Source of the DNA: Actinomycetes bacterium
GTDB taxonomy: Bacteria > Actinomycetota > Actinomycetes > Mycobacteriales > Mycobacteriaceae
NCBI GenBank assembly: GCA_023388385.1
Contig: JAEWGK010000087.1
Span: 1 to 13,838 of the forward strand
Direction of reading: 5' to 3'
Length of the DNA: 13,838 bases
Part shown: piece after piece, positions 1 through 6,642 of the stretch
How positions within the stretch are numbered: the first letter of the stretch is position 1
Layout of the letters: each line of letters begins with the position of its first letter
Translations under genes and position numbers: made by a program
Notes under the pieces: generated by a model
Databases searched by the model: none
What the model saw: only the letters and a program-made list of their open reading frames with translations
Told to the model about the DNA's origin: nothing

Positions 1-251
1 GCCGACAGCGCCAGCTCCTGCGCGTTCTCGTCGACCTCCGGCAGCTCGCGGCCGTGCGCCGACAGCGCCTCCGGGTCGTCGACGCCGGCGACCCACGTGC
101 CGTCGCGGGTGATGCCGACCGGCACGACGTCGTACCGTGCACGATCCAGGTGCGCCATGACGGCGCCCGCGGAGATGCAGGAGACGCTGTGCTCGGGGCT
201 GGCGCCGCCGTAGACGACGGCGACGGTGATGCGGGTGTCCGGCGAAGTCAT
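1..251 (-). CDS. ddl: D-alanine--D-alanine ligase, N-terminal part (cut by window edge)
   Basis: This ATP-dependent cytoplasmic enzyme joins two D-alanines for the peptidoglycan stem peptide. Only the first 83 codons are in the window; the rest lies beyond position 1. The visible N-terminus reads ITVAVVYGGASPEHSVSCIS, the first-domain GG-x-SxEHxVS motif of Ddl, followed by VPVGITRDGTW, also usual for the family. The ATG at 251-249 has no Shine-Dalgarno upstream. A TACGAT hexamer ends six bases before it, so a leaderless mRNA is possible. The gene follows gpsA on the same strand after a 123-bp gap, as in mycobacteria, where ddlA lies next to gpsA. Identity is seen directly in the motif; the catalytic C-terminal half cannot be checked. 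Confidence 0.93.
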   Translation of the reverse strand, partial: MTSPDTRITVAVVYGGASPEHSVSCISAGAVMAHLDRARYDVVPVGITRDGTWVAGVDDPEALSAHGRELPEVDENAQELALS

Positions 252-257
252 GGGTGC

Positions 258-263
258 ATCGTA
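258..263 (-). promoter_or_regulatory. candidate -10 box of a leaderless ddl promoter
   Basis: Read on the minus strand the hexamer is TACGAT, which fits the TANNNT -10 pattern of actinobacteria. It is followed by six bases and then the ddl ATG, so transcription would start at or next to the start codon. The absence of any Shine-Dalgarno in front of ddl supports this. No clear -35 is visible. This is inference from spacing only. Confidence 0.4.
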
Positions 264-331
264 CAAGCACGCCCGACGCGGGCGGGGCGCCGCGTGACGG
301 GAGTGACGCCCGTCATAGCCGCAGCACCCGT

Positions 332-367
332 CGTCGCGCAGAACCCGGGCGTCGCGCAGGACCCGGG
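332..367. repeat. 18-bp tandem duplication downstream of gpsA
   Basis: Two adjacent 18-bp units (332-349 and 350-367) differ at one base. Each begins CGTCGCGCA and ends ACCCGGG. The pair lies between the gpsA stop codon and ddl. Just to its left, TGACGGG (295-301) and CCCGTCA (309-315) can form a 7-bp stem with a 7-nt loop; no T-tract follows, so a terminator role is uncertain. Confidence 0.85.
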
Positions 368-374
368 TATCGTG

Positions 375-1373
375 CTACTCCGCCTTGCGGGAGCGGCCCA
401 TGAGCATGCGGATGGCCTCGTCGACCGACAGCCCCTCGTGGCACACGGCGCGCACGGCGGCGGTGATGGGCATCTCCACGCCACGGGCCTCCGCCAGATC
501 CGACACCGACGTCGAGGAGATGACCCCCTCCGCCACCTGGCCGCGCGTCGCATGCTGCGCCTGCTCGACCGTGTCGCCCTTGCCCAGGCGCAGGCCGAAC
601 GTGCGGTTGCGCGACAGCGGCGAGGAGCAGGTGGCCACCAGGTCGCCAAGGCCCGCCAGGCCCGCGAACGTCTTCTCCTGCGCGCCGGCGGCCGTGCCCA
701 GGCGGGTGATCTCCGCCAGCCCGCGCGTGATGATGGTCGCCAGCGTGTTCTCCCCCAGCCCCTGGCCCGTCGCCATGCCGCACGCCAGCGCGATGACGTT
801 CTTGCATGCCCCGCCGATCTCGCAGCCGACCACGTCGACGTTCGTGTACGGCCGGAAGTAGGGCGTTGCGACGGCCGCCTGGACCGTCTTCGCCCGGTTC
901 TCGTCCTCGCAGGCGATGACCGTCGCGGCGGGCTGCTCGGCGGCGACCTCTCGGGCCAGGTTCGGCCCCGACAGCACCGCGACGCGATCCGTGGCGACGC
1001 CCGCGACCCCCGTGATGACCTGGCTCATGCGCCGGCCCGTCGACCGCTCGATGCCCTTCGCCAGGCTGACCAGCGTGGCCTCCGGCTCGACCAGCTCCCG
1101 CCACGTCTCGAGGTTCGCGGAGAGCGTCTGCGACGGGACGCCGAGGACCACGATCTCAGCGCCGTCGAGGGCCGCCTCCGCGTCGGCCGTGGCCGTGATG
1201 CCCGATGGCAGCGCAAGGCCCGGCAGGTAGTCCGAGTTCTCACGCATGATCTGGATGCGGCGGGCCTGCTCCTCCCGCCGGGACCACAGGCTCACGGAGT
1301 TGCCTGCGTCGGCGAACACCTTCGCCAGGGTCGTTCCCCACGAGCCCGCGCCCATCACAGCCACTTGCACCAT
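375..1373 (-). CDS. gpsA: NAD(P)-dependent glycerol-3-phosphate dehydrogenase
   Basis: GpsA reduces dihydroxyacetone phosphate to sn-glycerol 3-phosphate in the cytoplasm, feeding phospholipid synthesis. The 332-residue protein has the usual length. The Rossmann motif [10 protein letters not shown] is at residues 8-17, SLAKGIE near 103-109, [10 protein letters not shown] at 135-144, the family signature [14 protein letters not shown] at 187-200 with the presumed catalytic Lys191, and [19 protein letters not shown] at 237-255. The frame stays open for about 112 more codons upstream, but that stretch is low-complexity repeat sequence. I chose the ATG at 1373-1371 because the conserved N-terminus [13 protein letters not shown] starts there and GGAAGGAG lies six bases in front. 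ddl follows on the same strand. The promoter is not clear; the leader holds several tandem repeats. Confidence 0.97.
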   Translation of the reverse strand: MVQVAVMGAGSWGTTLAKVFADAGNSVSLWSRREEQARRIQIMRENSDYLPGLALPSGITATADAEAALDGAEIVVLGVPSQTLSANLETWRELVEPEATLVSLAKGIERSTGRRMSQVITGVAGVATDRVAVLSGPNLAREVAAEQPAATVIACEDENRAKTVQAAVATPYFRPYTNVDVVGCEIGGACKNVIALACGMATGQGLGENTLATIITRGLAEITRLGTAAGAQEKTFAGLAGLGDLVATCSSPLSRNRTFGLRLGKGDTVEQAQHATRGQVAEGVISSTSVSDLAEARGVEMPITAAVRAVCHEGLSVDEAIRMLMGRSRKAE

Positions 1374-1399
1374 CGTCGGCTCCTTCCGCCGTTTCCGCT

Positions 1400-1435
1400 C
1401 GTATCCGTCGTGTCGGCCGTATCCATCGTGTCGGT
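1400..1435. repeat. 18-bp tandem duplication in the gpsA leader
   Basis: Units 1400-1417 and 1418-1435 read CGTATCCGTCGTGTCGGC and CGTATCCATCGTGTCGGT, with two differences. They lie 27 bp upstream of the gpsA start and run directly into the next tandem array. Confidence 0.85.
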
Positions 1436-1518
1436 CGCGGCCAGGGGTGCCGGTCGCGGCCAGGGGTGTCGGTCGCGGCCAGGGGTGTCTGGGCGCGGCC
1501 AGGGGTGTCTGGGCGCAT
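1433..1518. repeat. 19-20-bp tandem repeat array (four units plus a partial)
   Basis: Four head-to-tail units lie at 1433-1451, 1452-1470, 1471-1489 and 1490-1509, with a truncated fifth at 1510-1518. All share the core CGCGGCCAGGGGTG; the first three begin GGT, the fourth begins TGGG and is one base longer. There are no spacers between units, so this is not a CRISPR array. It sits in the region upstream of gpsA that would be its mRNA leader if transcription starts farther out. Confidence 0.92.
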
Positions 1519-1576
1519 CGGAGGGCCGAGCCGACCGTCCGGTCGCCTGGCTTCCCGATAGCGCAGCCTCCCAGCC

Positions 1577-1624
1577 GGTCGCCGGGGTTCCGGCCACGCC
1601 GGTCGCCGGGGTTCCGGCCACGCG
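1577..1624. repeat. 24-bp tandem duplication
   Basis: Two 24-bp units (1577-1600 and 1601-1624) begin GGTCGCCGGGGTTCCGG and differ only at the last base. A more diverged relative begins at 1541 (GGTCGCCTGGCTTCCCG). The region is non-coding. Confidence 0.88.
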
Positions 1625-1745
1625 GCGAGGCGGATGCCCGTGACGCCGACCGCCGTTTCCCACAGCATACGGTCCACCGGGGTTTCCGGCGGGCCGACGC
1701 AACTCGCACCAGCCGCCAGAACCCACCCGACCGCGCCGCATCAGG

Positions 1746-1842
1746 GGGGGTTAATGCTCTTTAGCGGGAGGAACAGGTCACGGAGGGGCCCGATCCCGGG
1801 CTAATCCTGACCCGTTCCTCCCGCTAAAGGCCGTTAACCCCC
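1746..1842. repeat. Palindromic intergenic element, copy 1
   Basis: The left arm (1746-1780) and right arm (1808-1842) are 35-bp inverted repeats that match at 31 positions. Outermost is GGGGGTTAA, then a variable five-base block, then TTTAGCGGGAGGAAC, and an inner GGTCA. The 27-nt centre (1781-1807) can form its own hairpin: GCCCG (1788-1792) with CGGGC (1797-1801). The element lies between the divergent gpsA and mutT1 genes. A second copy is at 6737-6831; the right arms of the two copies differ at one of 34 positions. I see no target-site duplication and no open reading frame inside. It may be a REP/MITE-like dispersed repeat or a structured RNA or protein site; the identity is unknown. Confidence 0.93.
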
Positions 1843-1967
1843 ACCGATGGCACCCCGGAAGACCATGGCGCCCCTGGACTGGCCCCGTCATCCGGAACCA
1901 GCCCCGTCGCTTCCGCCGCCACCGACCCCGCCACCGCCGTCGCCGCCTGCGGCGCCGCTGCCCGCCA

Positions 1968-1973
1968 TATACT
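1968..1973 (+). promoter_or_regulatory. candidate -10 box for mutT1
   Basis: TATACT stands out in a GC-rich stretch and matches five of six bases of TATAAT. It would give a transcript with a leader of roughly 45 nt before the mutT1 start. No -35 is recognisable about 17 bp upstream, so support is limited to this hexamer and its position. Confidence 0.35.
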
Positions 1974-2024
1974 TCGGACGAGAGCCGCACCCCAGCCCGC
2001 GACCGAGGAGATGACCCCTTCCGC

Positions 2025-3008
2025 ATGGCCATGCACGAGAACGACAAGGACACGGTCAACGACACGTCCCTAACCGGCCGCCATCGCACCATTGGGTCGA
2101 AGCCCGGCCGAGACTTCACCAAGCCGACCTTCGCCGCGGGCGCCGTCCTGTGGCGGGGCGGCGCGGACGACCGGGAGGTCGCCGTCATCCACCGCCCGTC
2201 CTACGACGACTGGTCCCTGGCCAAGGGCAAACTTGACCCGGGCGAGAACCTGCCCGCCACCGCCGCACGCGAGATCGAGGAGGAGACGGGCTACTCCGTC
2301 CGCCTGGGCAAGCTGCTCGGCCACGTCGACTACCCGGTCACGGGCCGCACGAAGGTGGTCTGGTACTGGACGGCTGAGGTCCTCGACGGCGAGTTCACGC
2401 CGAACGACGAGGTCGATGAGCTGCGCTGGGTCTCCATCGACGAGGCAGCGGAGCTGCTGTCCTACGACCTCGACGTCGAGGTCCTGGAGAAGGCCCGCAA
2501 GCGCCTGTCGGCGGAACCGGACACCCGCATCATCTACGTCCGCCATGCCCGCGCGCATTCCCGCAAGAACTGGAGCGGCGACGACGATCTGCGACCGCTG
2601 GACAAGAAGGGCCGCCGACAGGCGGAGCTGTTGGTCTCCCAGATCGCCCCGTTTCGCCCGGACCGCATCTACGCCGCGGAGCCGGACCGCTGCTCGCAGA
2701 CCGTCGCCCCGCTTGCCGCGGACCTCGGCTTGGAGACCATCGTCGACGATCTCTTCGGCGACCGCGCGTGGCTCGGCGCGATGGTCGAGGCCCAGGATCG
2801 CTTCATGGACGTCGTCGCGGAGCGCGGCGTCAGCGTCATCTGCTCGCAGGGCCTCATCATTCCGGACATGATCGCGTGGCTGTCGGCGCGCGGCACGCTG
2901 CCGCTGGAGGAGATCGACAGCAAGAAGGGCTCCATGTGGGTCCTCGGCTTCGAGGACGGCGTCCTCACCACCGCCGACTACTACGCCAGCGCCCTGCCCG
3001 TGAAGTAG
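2025..3008 (+). CDS. mutT1: MutT1-type Nudix hydrolase with C-terminal histidine-phosphatase domain
   Basis: Mycobacterial MutT1 sanitises oxidised nucleotides such as 8-oxo-dGTP and also cleaves diadenosine polyphosphates. The 327-residue protein has the same two-domain plan. The Nudix domain (about 35-160) carries a complete Nudix box from Gly68 to Tyr90, with the pattern GX5EX7REUXEEXGU. The histidine-phosphatase domain (about 167-325) has IIYVRHARAHS, with nucleophile His174, and an AEPDRCSQT arginine motif around Arg222. Where active members usually have a second histidine (CSHG), this protein reads CSQG (Gln275). The ATG at 2025 is used; an in-frame ATG at 2031 is possible. GAGGAG at 2005-2010 is rather far upstream. 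Its place beside hupB and leuDC matches Rv2985. Confidence 0.93.
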   Translation: MAMHENDKDTVNDTSLTGRHRTIGSKPGRDFTKPTFAAGAVLWRGGADDREVAVIHRPSYDDWSLAKGKLDPGENLPATAAREIEEETGYSVRLGKLLGHVDYPVTGRTKVVWYWTAEVLDGEFTPNDEVDELRWVSIDEAAELLSYDLDVEVLEKARKRLSAEPDTRIIYVRHARAHSRKNWSGDDDLRPLDKKGRRQAELLVSQIAPFRPDRIYAAEPDRCSQTVAPLAADLGLETIVDDLFGDRAWLGAMVEAQDRFMDVVAERGVSVICSQGLIIPDMIAWLSARGTLPLEEIDSKKGSMWVLGFEDGVLTTADYYASALPVK

Positions 3009-3021
3009 CCGCGGCATCGCC

Positions 3022-3087
3022 TGACGACGAACGGGGCCGGGCCCGCGATCCTCGAGCGGATCGCGGGCCCGGCCCCGTTCGTCGTCA
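3022..3087. terminator. Perfect 30-bp inverted repeat, likely bidirectional terminator
   Basis: Arms 3022-3051 and 3058-3087 are exact reverse complements around a 6-nt loop, TCGAGC. The repeat lies between the convergent mutT1 and hupB and includes the hupB stop codon (3085-3087). The stem is extremely GC-rich. No T-run follows on either side, as is common for actinobacterial terminators. The inverted repeat is seen directly; termination is inferred from its convergent position. Confidence 0.8.
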
Positions 3088-3426
3088 CGCGTCGAAGCCG
3101 CTGTGCGAGGAGCTGCGCCGGACGCAGATGGAGCCCGCGTCGCGCGGGCGCCCTTCCTTCACGACGGAGCGGAAGTATCCTCCCGGCCGAAACGCCGGGG
3201 TGCGGGTCGCGGGCACGGGCACGGTATGGCCGGTGTGGGGGTTGCGGGCGGTGCGGGGCGCCCGATCGCGGGCCTCGAACGTTCCGAACCCCATGATGGT
3301 CACGGACTCGCCCGCGGCGACGGCACCGACGATGATGTCGAGGGTGTTCTCGACCGCGTGGGCGGCCGCGGTCCGGGGGATGGAGAGGCGCTGCGAGAGC
3401 TCCTCCACGAGGTGTGCCTTGTTCAT
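3085..3426 (-). CDS. hupB: HU-family histone-like DNA-binding protein
   Basis: HU is a small dimeric nucleoid protein that bends and compacts DNA. The first 90 residues form a complete HU fold, MNKAHLVEELSQRLSI through YFRSVVKEG. The family signature is at residues 46-65 (GFGTFEARDRAPRTARNPHT), including the DNA-intercalating proline at 63. The C-terminal extension of about 20 residues (RDAGSICVRRSSSHSGFDA) is short, serine-rich and has one cysteine. It lacks the long lysine/alanine-rich tail of mycobacterial HupB. The start ATG at 3426 has only a distant GGAAGG (spacing about 12). The gene lies downstream of leuD on the same strand, 169 bp away, so it probably has its own promoter. The stop codon lies inside the terminator-like palindrome. 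Confidence 0.94.
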   Translation of the reverse strand: MNKAHLVEELSQRLSIPRTAAAHAVENTLDIIVGAVAAGESVTIMGFGTFEARDRAPRTARNPHTGHTVPVPATRTPAFRPGGYFRSVVKEGRPRDAGSICVRRSSSHSGFDA

Positions 3427-3595
3427 TGGGGACGAGCCTTCCGCGTCGGGGGTGGGGGCGTCGGGACGCCGTCCTCGGGACGGGGCCGTCGGCCCGCCCC
3501 GCGGCGTCCGTCACCCGAACATAATGTGCCGGAGGCGATTAGGCCATACTCGCCGGAAGCTCTCAGGCTCCGCGCCATCTGCCCTTATGCACGTT

Positions 3596-4189
3596 TCATG
3601 AAAGCGTCCGGGGCTTGAACGACGGGCGGGAATCCTCAAAAGCACGGATATCCGACTCATTTCGCAGCGTCAGCGAAATGTCGTCCAGGCCCTCCATGAG
3701 CCGCCAGCGCGTGTAGTCGTCGACGTCGAACCGCAGCACCACGTCACCGGCGGCGACGGTGCGCGCCTCCAGGTCGACGGTGACCTCCATGCCCGGGTCC
3801 TCCTCCAGCAGCTTCCACAGCAGTTCGATGTCGCCCTGCTCCATCCGGCCCGCGAGCAGGCCCGCCTTGCCGGAGTTGCCGCGGAAGATGTCGGCGAAGC
3901 GGGAGGACAGGACGACGCGGAAGCCGTAGTCCATGAGCGCCCAGACCGCGTGCTCGCGGGAGGAGCCGGTGCCGAAGTCGGGGCCGGCGACCAGGACGGA
4001 GCCGGTGCGGTAGGCATCCTGGTTCAGCACGAAATCGGGGTCGTTCGTGCGCCAGTTGTTGAACAAGCCGTCCTCGAAGCCCGAGCGGGTGACGCGCTTC
4101 AGGTACACGGCCGGGATGATCTGGTCCGTGTCGACGTTCGAGCGCCGCAACGGCACCCCGACGCCGGTGTAGGTGGTGAACTTCTCCAT
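3596..4189 (-). CDS. leuD: 3-isopropylmalate dehydratase small subunit
   Basis: LeuD pairs with LeuC to isomerise 2-isopropylmalate to 3-isopropylmalate, the second step specific to leucine synthesis. The 197-residue length is normal. Visible family motifs are [13 protein letters not shown] (18-30), [17 protein letters not shown] (69-85), which shapes the swivel-domain active site, and [18 protein letters not shown] (95-112). AAAGGA lies eight bases before the ATG at 4189. leuC ends 27 bp upstream on the same strand, so the two are co-transcribed. The stop codon overlaps a small palindrome, TTTCATGAAA (3594-3603). Nothing in the gene looks damaged. Confidence 0.97.
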   Translation of the reverse strand: MEKFTTYTGVGVPLRRSNVDTDQIIPAVYLKRVTRSGFEDGLFNNWRTNDPDFVLNQDAYRTGSVLVAGPDFGTGSSREHAVWALMDYGFRVVLSSRFADIFRGNSGKAGLLAGRMEQGDIELLWKLLEEDPGMEVTVDLEARTVAAGDVVLRFDVDDYTRWRLMEGLDDISLTLRNESDIRAFEDSRPSFKPRTLS

Positions 4190-4216
4190 GATCGATGTCC
4201 TTTCCGGGGTGCGGGC

Positions 4217-5677
4217 CTAGACGCCGACCGGCTCAGTGGCCGGATCCAGGTCGGCGGGGGACGCGAGGTGGCCGGCGACGGCCGTGGCCGCGGCGACGGC
4301 GGGGCTGACCAGGTGAGTGCGGCCGCCCTTGCCCTGGCGGCCCTCGAAGTTGCGGTTCGAGGTGGACGCGCAGCGCTGGCCCGGGGTCAGCTGATCCGGA
4401 TTCATGCCCAGGCACATGGAGCAGCCGGGCATGCGGAACTCGGCGCCGGCGGCGGAGATGACGTCCGCCAGGCCCTCCTCCTCCGCGAGCTGCCGGACAC
4501 GAGCAGAGCCGGGGACGACGAGCATGCGCACGCCGTCGGCGATGCGGCGGCCGCGCAGGACCTCGGCGACGGAGCGCAGGTCCTCGATGCGGCCGTTAGT
4601 GCAGGAGCCGACGAAGACGACGTCGACGCCGATCTCGCGCATCGGGGTGCCGGGCTCGAGGTCCATGTACTCCAGGGCGCGCTCGGCGGCGATGCGGTCG
4701 GCCTCGTCGGTGAAGTACTCCGGGAACGGGACCTCGTCACCCAGGGCGACGCCCTGGCCGGGGTTGGTGCCCCAGGTGACGAACGGGGTCAGCGCGGAGC
4801 CGTCGATGTCGACGACGGTGTCGAACTCGGCGTCGTCGTCGGTGCGCAGGGAGTCCCAGTACTCGACGGCGCGGTCCCACTCCTCGCCCTGCGGGGCGTG
4901 GGGGCGGCCCCTGAGGTAGTCGTACGTCGTCTGGTCCGGGGCGATCATGCCCGCGCGGGCACCGGCCTCGATGGACATGTTGCAGATGGTCATCCGCGCC
5001 TCCATCGACAGCTTCTCGATGGCCTCGCCGCGGTACTCGATGACGTGGCCCTGGCCGCCGCCGGTGCCGATCTTGGCGATGATGGCCAGGATCAGGTCCT
5101 TCGACGTCACGCCGGGCTGCAGCTCGCCGGAGACGTTGACCGCCATGGTCTTGAACGGCTTGAGGGGCAGCGTCTGCGTGGCCAGCACGTGTTCGACCTC
5201 GGAGGTGCCGATGCCGAACGCCATCGCGCCGAACGCGCCATGGGTGGCGGTGTGGGAGTCGCCGCAGACGACGGTCGTGCCCGGCTGGGTCAGGCCCAGC
5301 TGCGGGCCGACGACGTGGACGATGCCCTGCTCGATGTCGCCCATCGGGTGCAGGCGGATGCCGAACTCCTCGGCGTTCTGCCGCAGCGTTGCGATCTGGG
5401 TGCGCGACGTCGGCTCGGCGATGAGGTTGATGGCACCGCCGGCGATGCCGGTGTCGGTCGGGACGTTGTGGTCCTCCGTGGCGATGGTCAGGTCCGGGCG
5501 GCGGACCTGGCGGCCGGCGAGGCGGAGGCCGTCGAACGCCTGCGGGGACGTCACCTCGTGCAGCAGGTGGAGGTCGATGTAGATGAGATCGGGCTCGCCG
5601 TTCTCACCCTGCGTGACGACGTGATCGCGCCACACCTTCTCGGCGAGCGTCTTGGGGGCCGCGTCAGCGGAGCTCAT
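4217..5677 (-). CDS. leuC: 3-isopropylmalate dehydratase large subunit
   Basis: LeuC carries the 4Fe-4S cluster of isopropylmalate isomerase and acts with LeuD in the cytoplasm. The 486-residue protein has the three cluster cysteines of the aconitase family: Cys359 in VGSCTNGR, then Cys419 and Cys422 in [11 protein letters not shown]. The 60- and 3-residue spacing is that expected of LeuC. Other conserved stretches are [27 protein letters not shown] (138-164) and [17 protein letters not shown] near 444-460. The ATG at 5677 follows GAGGTG five bases away. It is the first gene of leuCD and lies opposite the divergent iclR gene. A CATAAT hexamer about 165 bp upstream overlaps the operator-like repeat in that spacer, so repression by the neighbouring regulator is likely. 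Confidence 0.98.
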   Translation of the reverse strand: MSSADAAPKTLAEKVWRDHVVTQGENGEPDLIYIDLHLLHEVTSPQAFDGLRLAGRQVRRPDLTIATEDHNVPTDTGIAGGAINLIAEPTSRTQIATLRQNAEEFGIRLHPMGDIEQGIVHVVGPQLGLTQPGTTVVCGDSHTATHGAFGAMAFGIGTSEVEHVLATQTLPLKPFKTMAVNVSGELQPGVTSKDLILAIIAKIGTGGGQGHVIEYRGEAIEKLSMEARMTICNMSIEAGARAGMIAPDQTTYDYLRGRPHAPQGEEWDRAVEYWDSLRTDDDAEFDTVVDIDGSALTPFVTWGTNPGQGVALGDEVPFPEYFTDEADRIAAERALEYMDLEPGTPMREIGVDVVFVGSCTNGRIEDLRSVAEVLRGRRIADGVRMLVVPGSARVRQLAEEEGLADVISAAGAEFRMPGCSMCLGMNPDQLTPGQRCASTSNRNFEGRQGKGGRTHLVSPAVAAATAVAGHLASPADLDPATEPVGV

Positions 5678-5835
5678 GGGTCACCTCGTGGTTGGTCGGA
5701 CTGGGCTGGGCCATGCCGGGGCCGGGTCGGCCGGCACGGCGGGCATCGCCGTCATCGGGGCCATCGGGAGCGGGGCGGCGGCCGCGCCGGGCTCCGCGCG
5801 GGGGCCGGGCGGGTGACGTCGCAACGCAACCCCAT

Positions 5836-5852
5836 ATCCCAGATTATGGGAT
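5836..5852. promoter_or_regulatory. candidate IclR/LtbR operator between leuCD and iclR
   Basis: ATCCCA (5836-5841) and TGGGAT (5847-5852) are perfect inverted repeats around GATTA. Read on the minus strand the site contains CATAATCTGGGA, which is close to the LtbR consensus I recall from C. glutamicum (about CAYATAGTGGGA); this recollection should be verified. The site lies between the presumed -35 region and the -10 box of iclR and covers the candidate leuC -10. A regulator bound here could block both promoters. Confidence 0.6.
5843..5848 (-). promoter_or_regulatory. candidate -10 box for leuCD
   Basis: On the minus strand the bases read CATAAT, a five-of-six match to TATAAT, in the AT-richest part of the spacer. 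Use of it would give leuC a leader of about 160 nt. The -35 position (around 5866-5871) is not a good match. It overlaps the inverted repeat proposed as operator. Confidence 0.4.
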
Positions 5853-5854
5853 GC

Positions 5855-5860
5855 TAGTAT
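5855..5860 (+). promoter_or_regulatory. candidate -10 box of a leaderless iclR promoter
   Basis: TAGTAT matches the TANNNT pattern and is followed by six bases and then the iclR ATG at 5867. No Shine-Dalgarno precedes that start. The arrangement matches the one in front of ddl and suggests a leaderless message. It is inferred from spacing and hexamer only. Confidence 0.5.
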
Positions 5861-5866
5861 CATGGC

Positions 5867-6622
5867 ATGAGACAGACTAGCACACGGGGCGACGCCCCCG
5901 AATCGGCCCCCGCCGGCGCCGGAGCCCCCGCCAGCGGCATCAAGGTGCTCGACCGATCGGTGCTGATCCTCACCACCGTCGCCGACGGCCCGTGCACACT
6001 CACGGAGCTGTGCGACCGCACCGGCCTGCCCCGCGCCACCGCCCACCGACTGGCGACGGCGCTCGAGGTCCACCGCCTGCTCGCGCGCACGCCCGACGGC
6101 CAGTGGACCGCCGGCCCGGGGCTCGCGGATCTCACGCCGGTCGCCTCGGATCTGCTTGCCGACGCCGCCGCCCATGTCCTGCCCAAGCTCATGGAGACGT
6201 CGGGCGAGTCGGTCCAGATCTACCGCCTCACCGGCGACACCCGCACGTGCATCGCGTCGCTCGAGCCGGCCTCGGGCCTGCGCAACACCGTGCCCGTCGG
6301 CTCGCGGATGCCGCTGACCGCCGGCTCCGCCGCCCACGTGTTCCTGGCCTACGGGCCCGAGTCCCTGGCCGCGCACATCCTGCCCGGCGCCGACTTCGAC
6401 GAGGCCGAGCTCGCCCGTGTCCGCGAGCAGGGCTGGGCCGAGTCCGTCGGCGAGCGCGACGCGGCGCTGGCGTCCATCTCCGCGCCCGTCTTCGACCCGT
6501 CCGGCGAGATGACCGCGGTGCTCAGCATCTCCGGGCCCGTCGAGCACCTCACGCCGTCGCCGTACCGGGCGTGGGGCGCCGAGGTCCTCGCCGCCGCGCG
6601 CGACATGGGGGCCCGGCTGTAG
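5867..6622 (+). CDS. IclR-family transcriptional regulator, probable leucine-biosynthesis repressor
   Basis: The 251-residue protein has an N-terminal disordered stretch (1-23). A winged helix-turn-helix follows at about 26-85, with TLTELCDRTGLPRATAHRLATAL as recognition region. The IclR ligand-binding domain runs from about 95 to the end, with typical motifs GSRMPLTAGSAAHVFLA and ASISAPVFDPSGEMTAVLSISGP. It is divergent from leuCD, as Rv2989 is in M. tuberculosis and ltbR is in C. glutamicum, where LtbR represses leuB, leuCD and the trp genes. That role is therefore likely here, but it is inferred from position and family. An operator-like repeat overlaps its own promoter, so autoregulation is plausible. 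The ATG at 5867 lacks a Shine-Dalgarno and may be translated from a leaderless mRNA. Confidence 0.92.
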   Translation: MRQTSTRGDAPESAPAGAGAPASGIKVLDRSVLILTTVADGPCTLTELCDRTGLPRATAHRLATALEVHRLLARTPDGQWTAGPGLADLTPVASDLLADAAAHVLPKLMETSGESVQIYRLTGDTRTCIASLEPASGLRNTVPVGSRMPLTAGSAAHVFLAYGPESLAAHILPGADFDEAELARVREQGWAESVGERDAALASISAPVFDPSGEMTAVLSISGPVEHLTPSPYRAWGAEVLAAARDMGARL

Positions 6623-6642
6623 CTCCGGGGCTGTAGCTCCGG
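6615..6642. repeat. 14-bp tandem duplication spanning the iclR stop codon
   Basis: GGCTGTAGCTCCGG occurs twice without a gap (6615-6628 and 6629-6642). The iclR stop codon TAG is inside the first unit, so the duplication repeated the 3' end of the gene without changing the protein. Confidence 0.85.

Larger units (their letters stand above)
1374..2024. other. 651-bp non-coding, repeat-rich spacer between gpsA and mutT1
   Basis: No credible gene is visible on either strand. Open frames that cross it are proline/arginine-rich low-complexity readings of repeats or shadows. It contains, from left to right, an 18-bp pair (1400-1435), a 19-20-bp tandem array (1433-1518), a 24-bp pair (1577-1624), copy 1 of the palindromic element (1746-1842), and a GC-simple stretch rich in CCGCCACC-like words (about 1910-1960). 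In M. tuberculosis fbiD and ppk1 occupy this position; no remnant of either is recognisable here. Confidence 0.8.

Noticed and set aside
1433-1518. The tandem array as a CRISPR
   Set aside because: The units adjoin without spacers and no cas gene is present in the window.
54-1643. A 529-residue plus-strand open frame antisense to ddl and gpsA
   Set aside because: Its composition is low-complexity Arg/Ala/Gly and it mirrors real minus-strand genes and the tandem repeats.
1746-1842. The palindromic element as an ordinary rho-independent terminator
   Set aside because: Copy 1 lies between divergent genes, where no transcript needs to end, and neither copy is followed by a T-run. A terminator role remains possible only for copy 2.
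1746-1842. The palindromic element as an insertion sequence
   Set aside because: It is too short for a transposase, and I could not find a direct target duplication at either copy. A MITE without visible duplication cannot be excluded.
5681-5764. A small open frame just before leuC that could be a leucine attenuator peptide
   Set aside because: The reading MAPMTAMPAVPADPAPAW and onward contains no leucine codon, and no terminator/antiterminator pair with a T-run is visible.
3950-5857. A 635-residue plus-strand open frame antisense to leuC and leuD
   Set aside because: It is a GC-rich shadow with repeated Gly/Asp/Val/Arg composition and no recognisable domain; leuC and leuD on the other strand have full family motifs.
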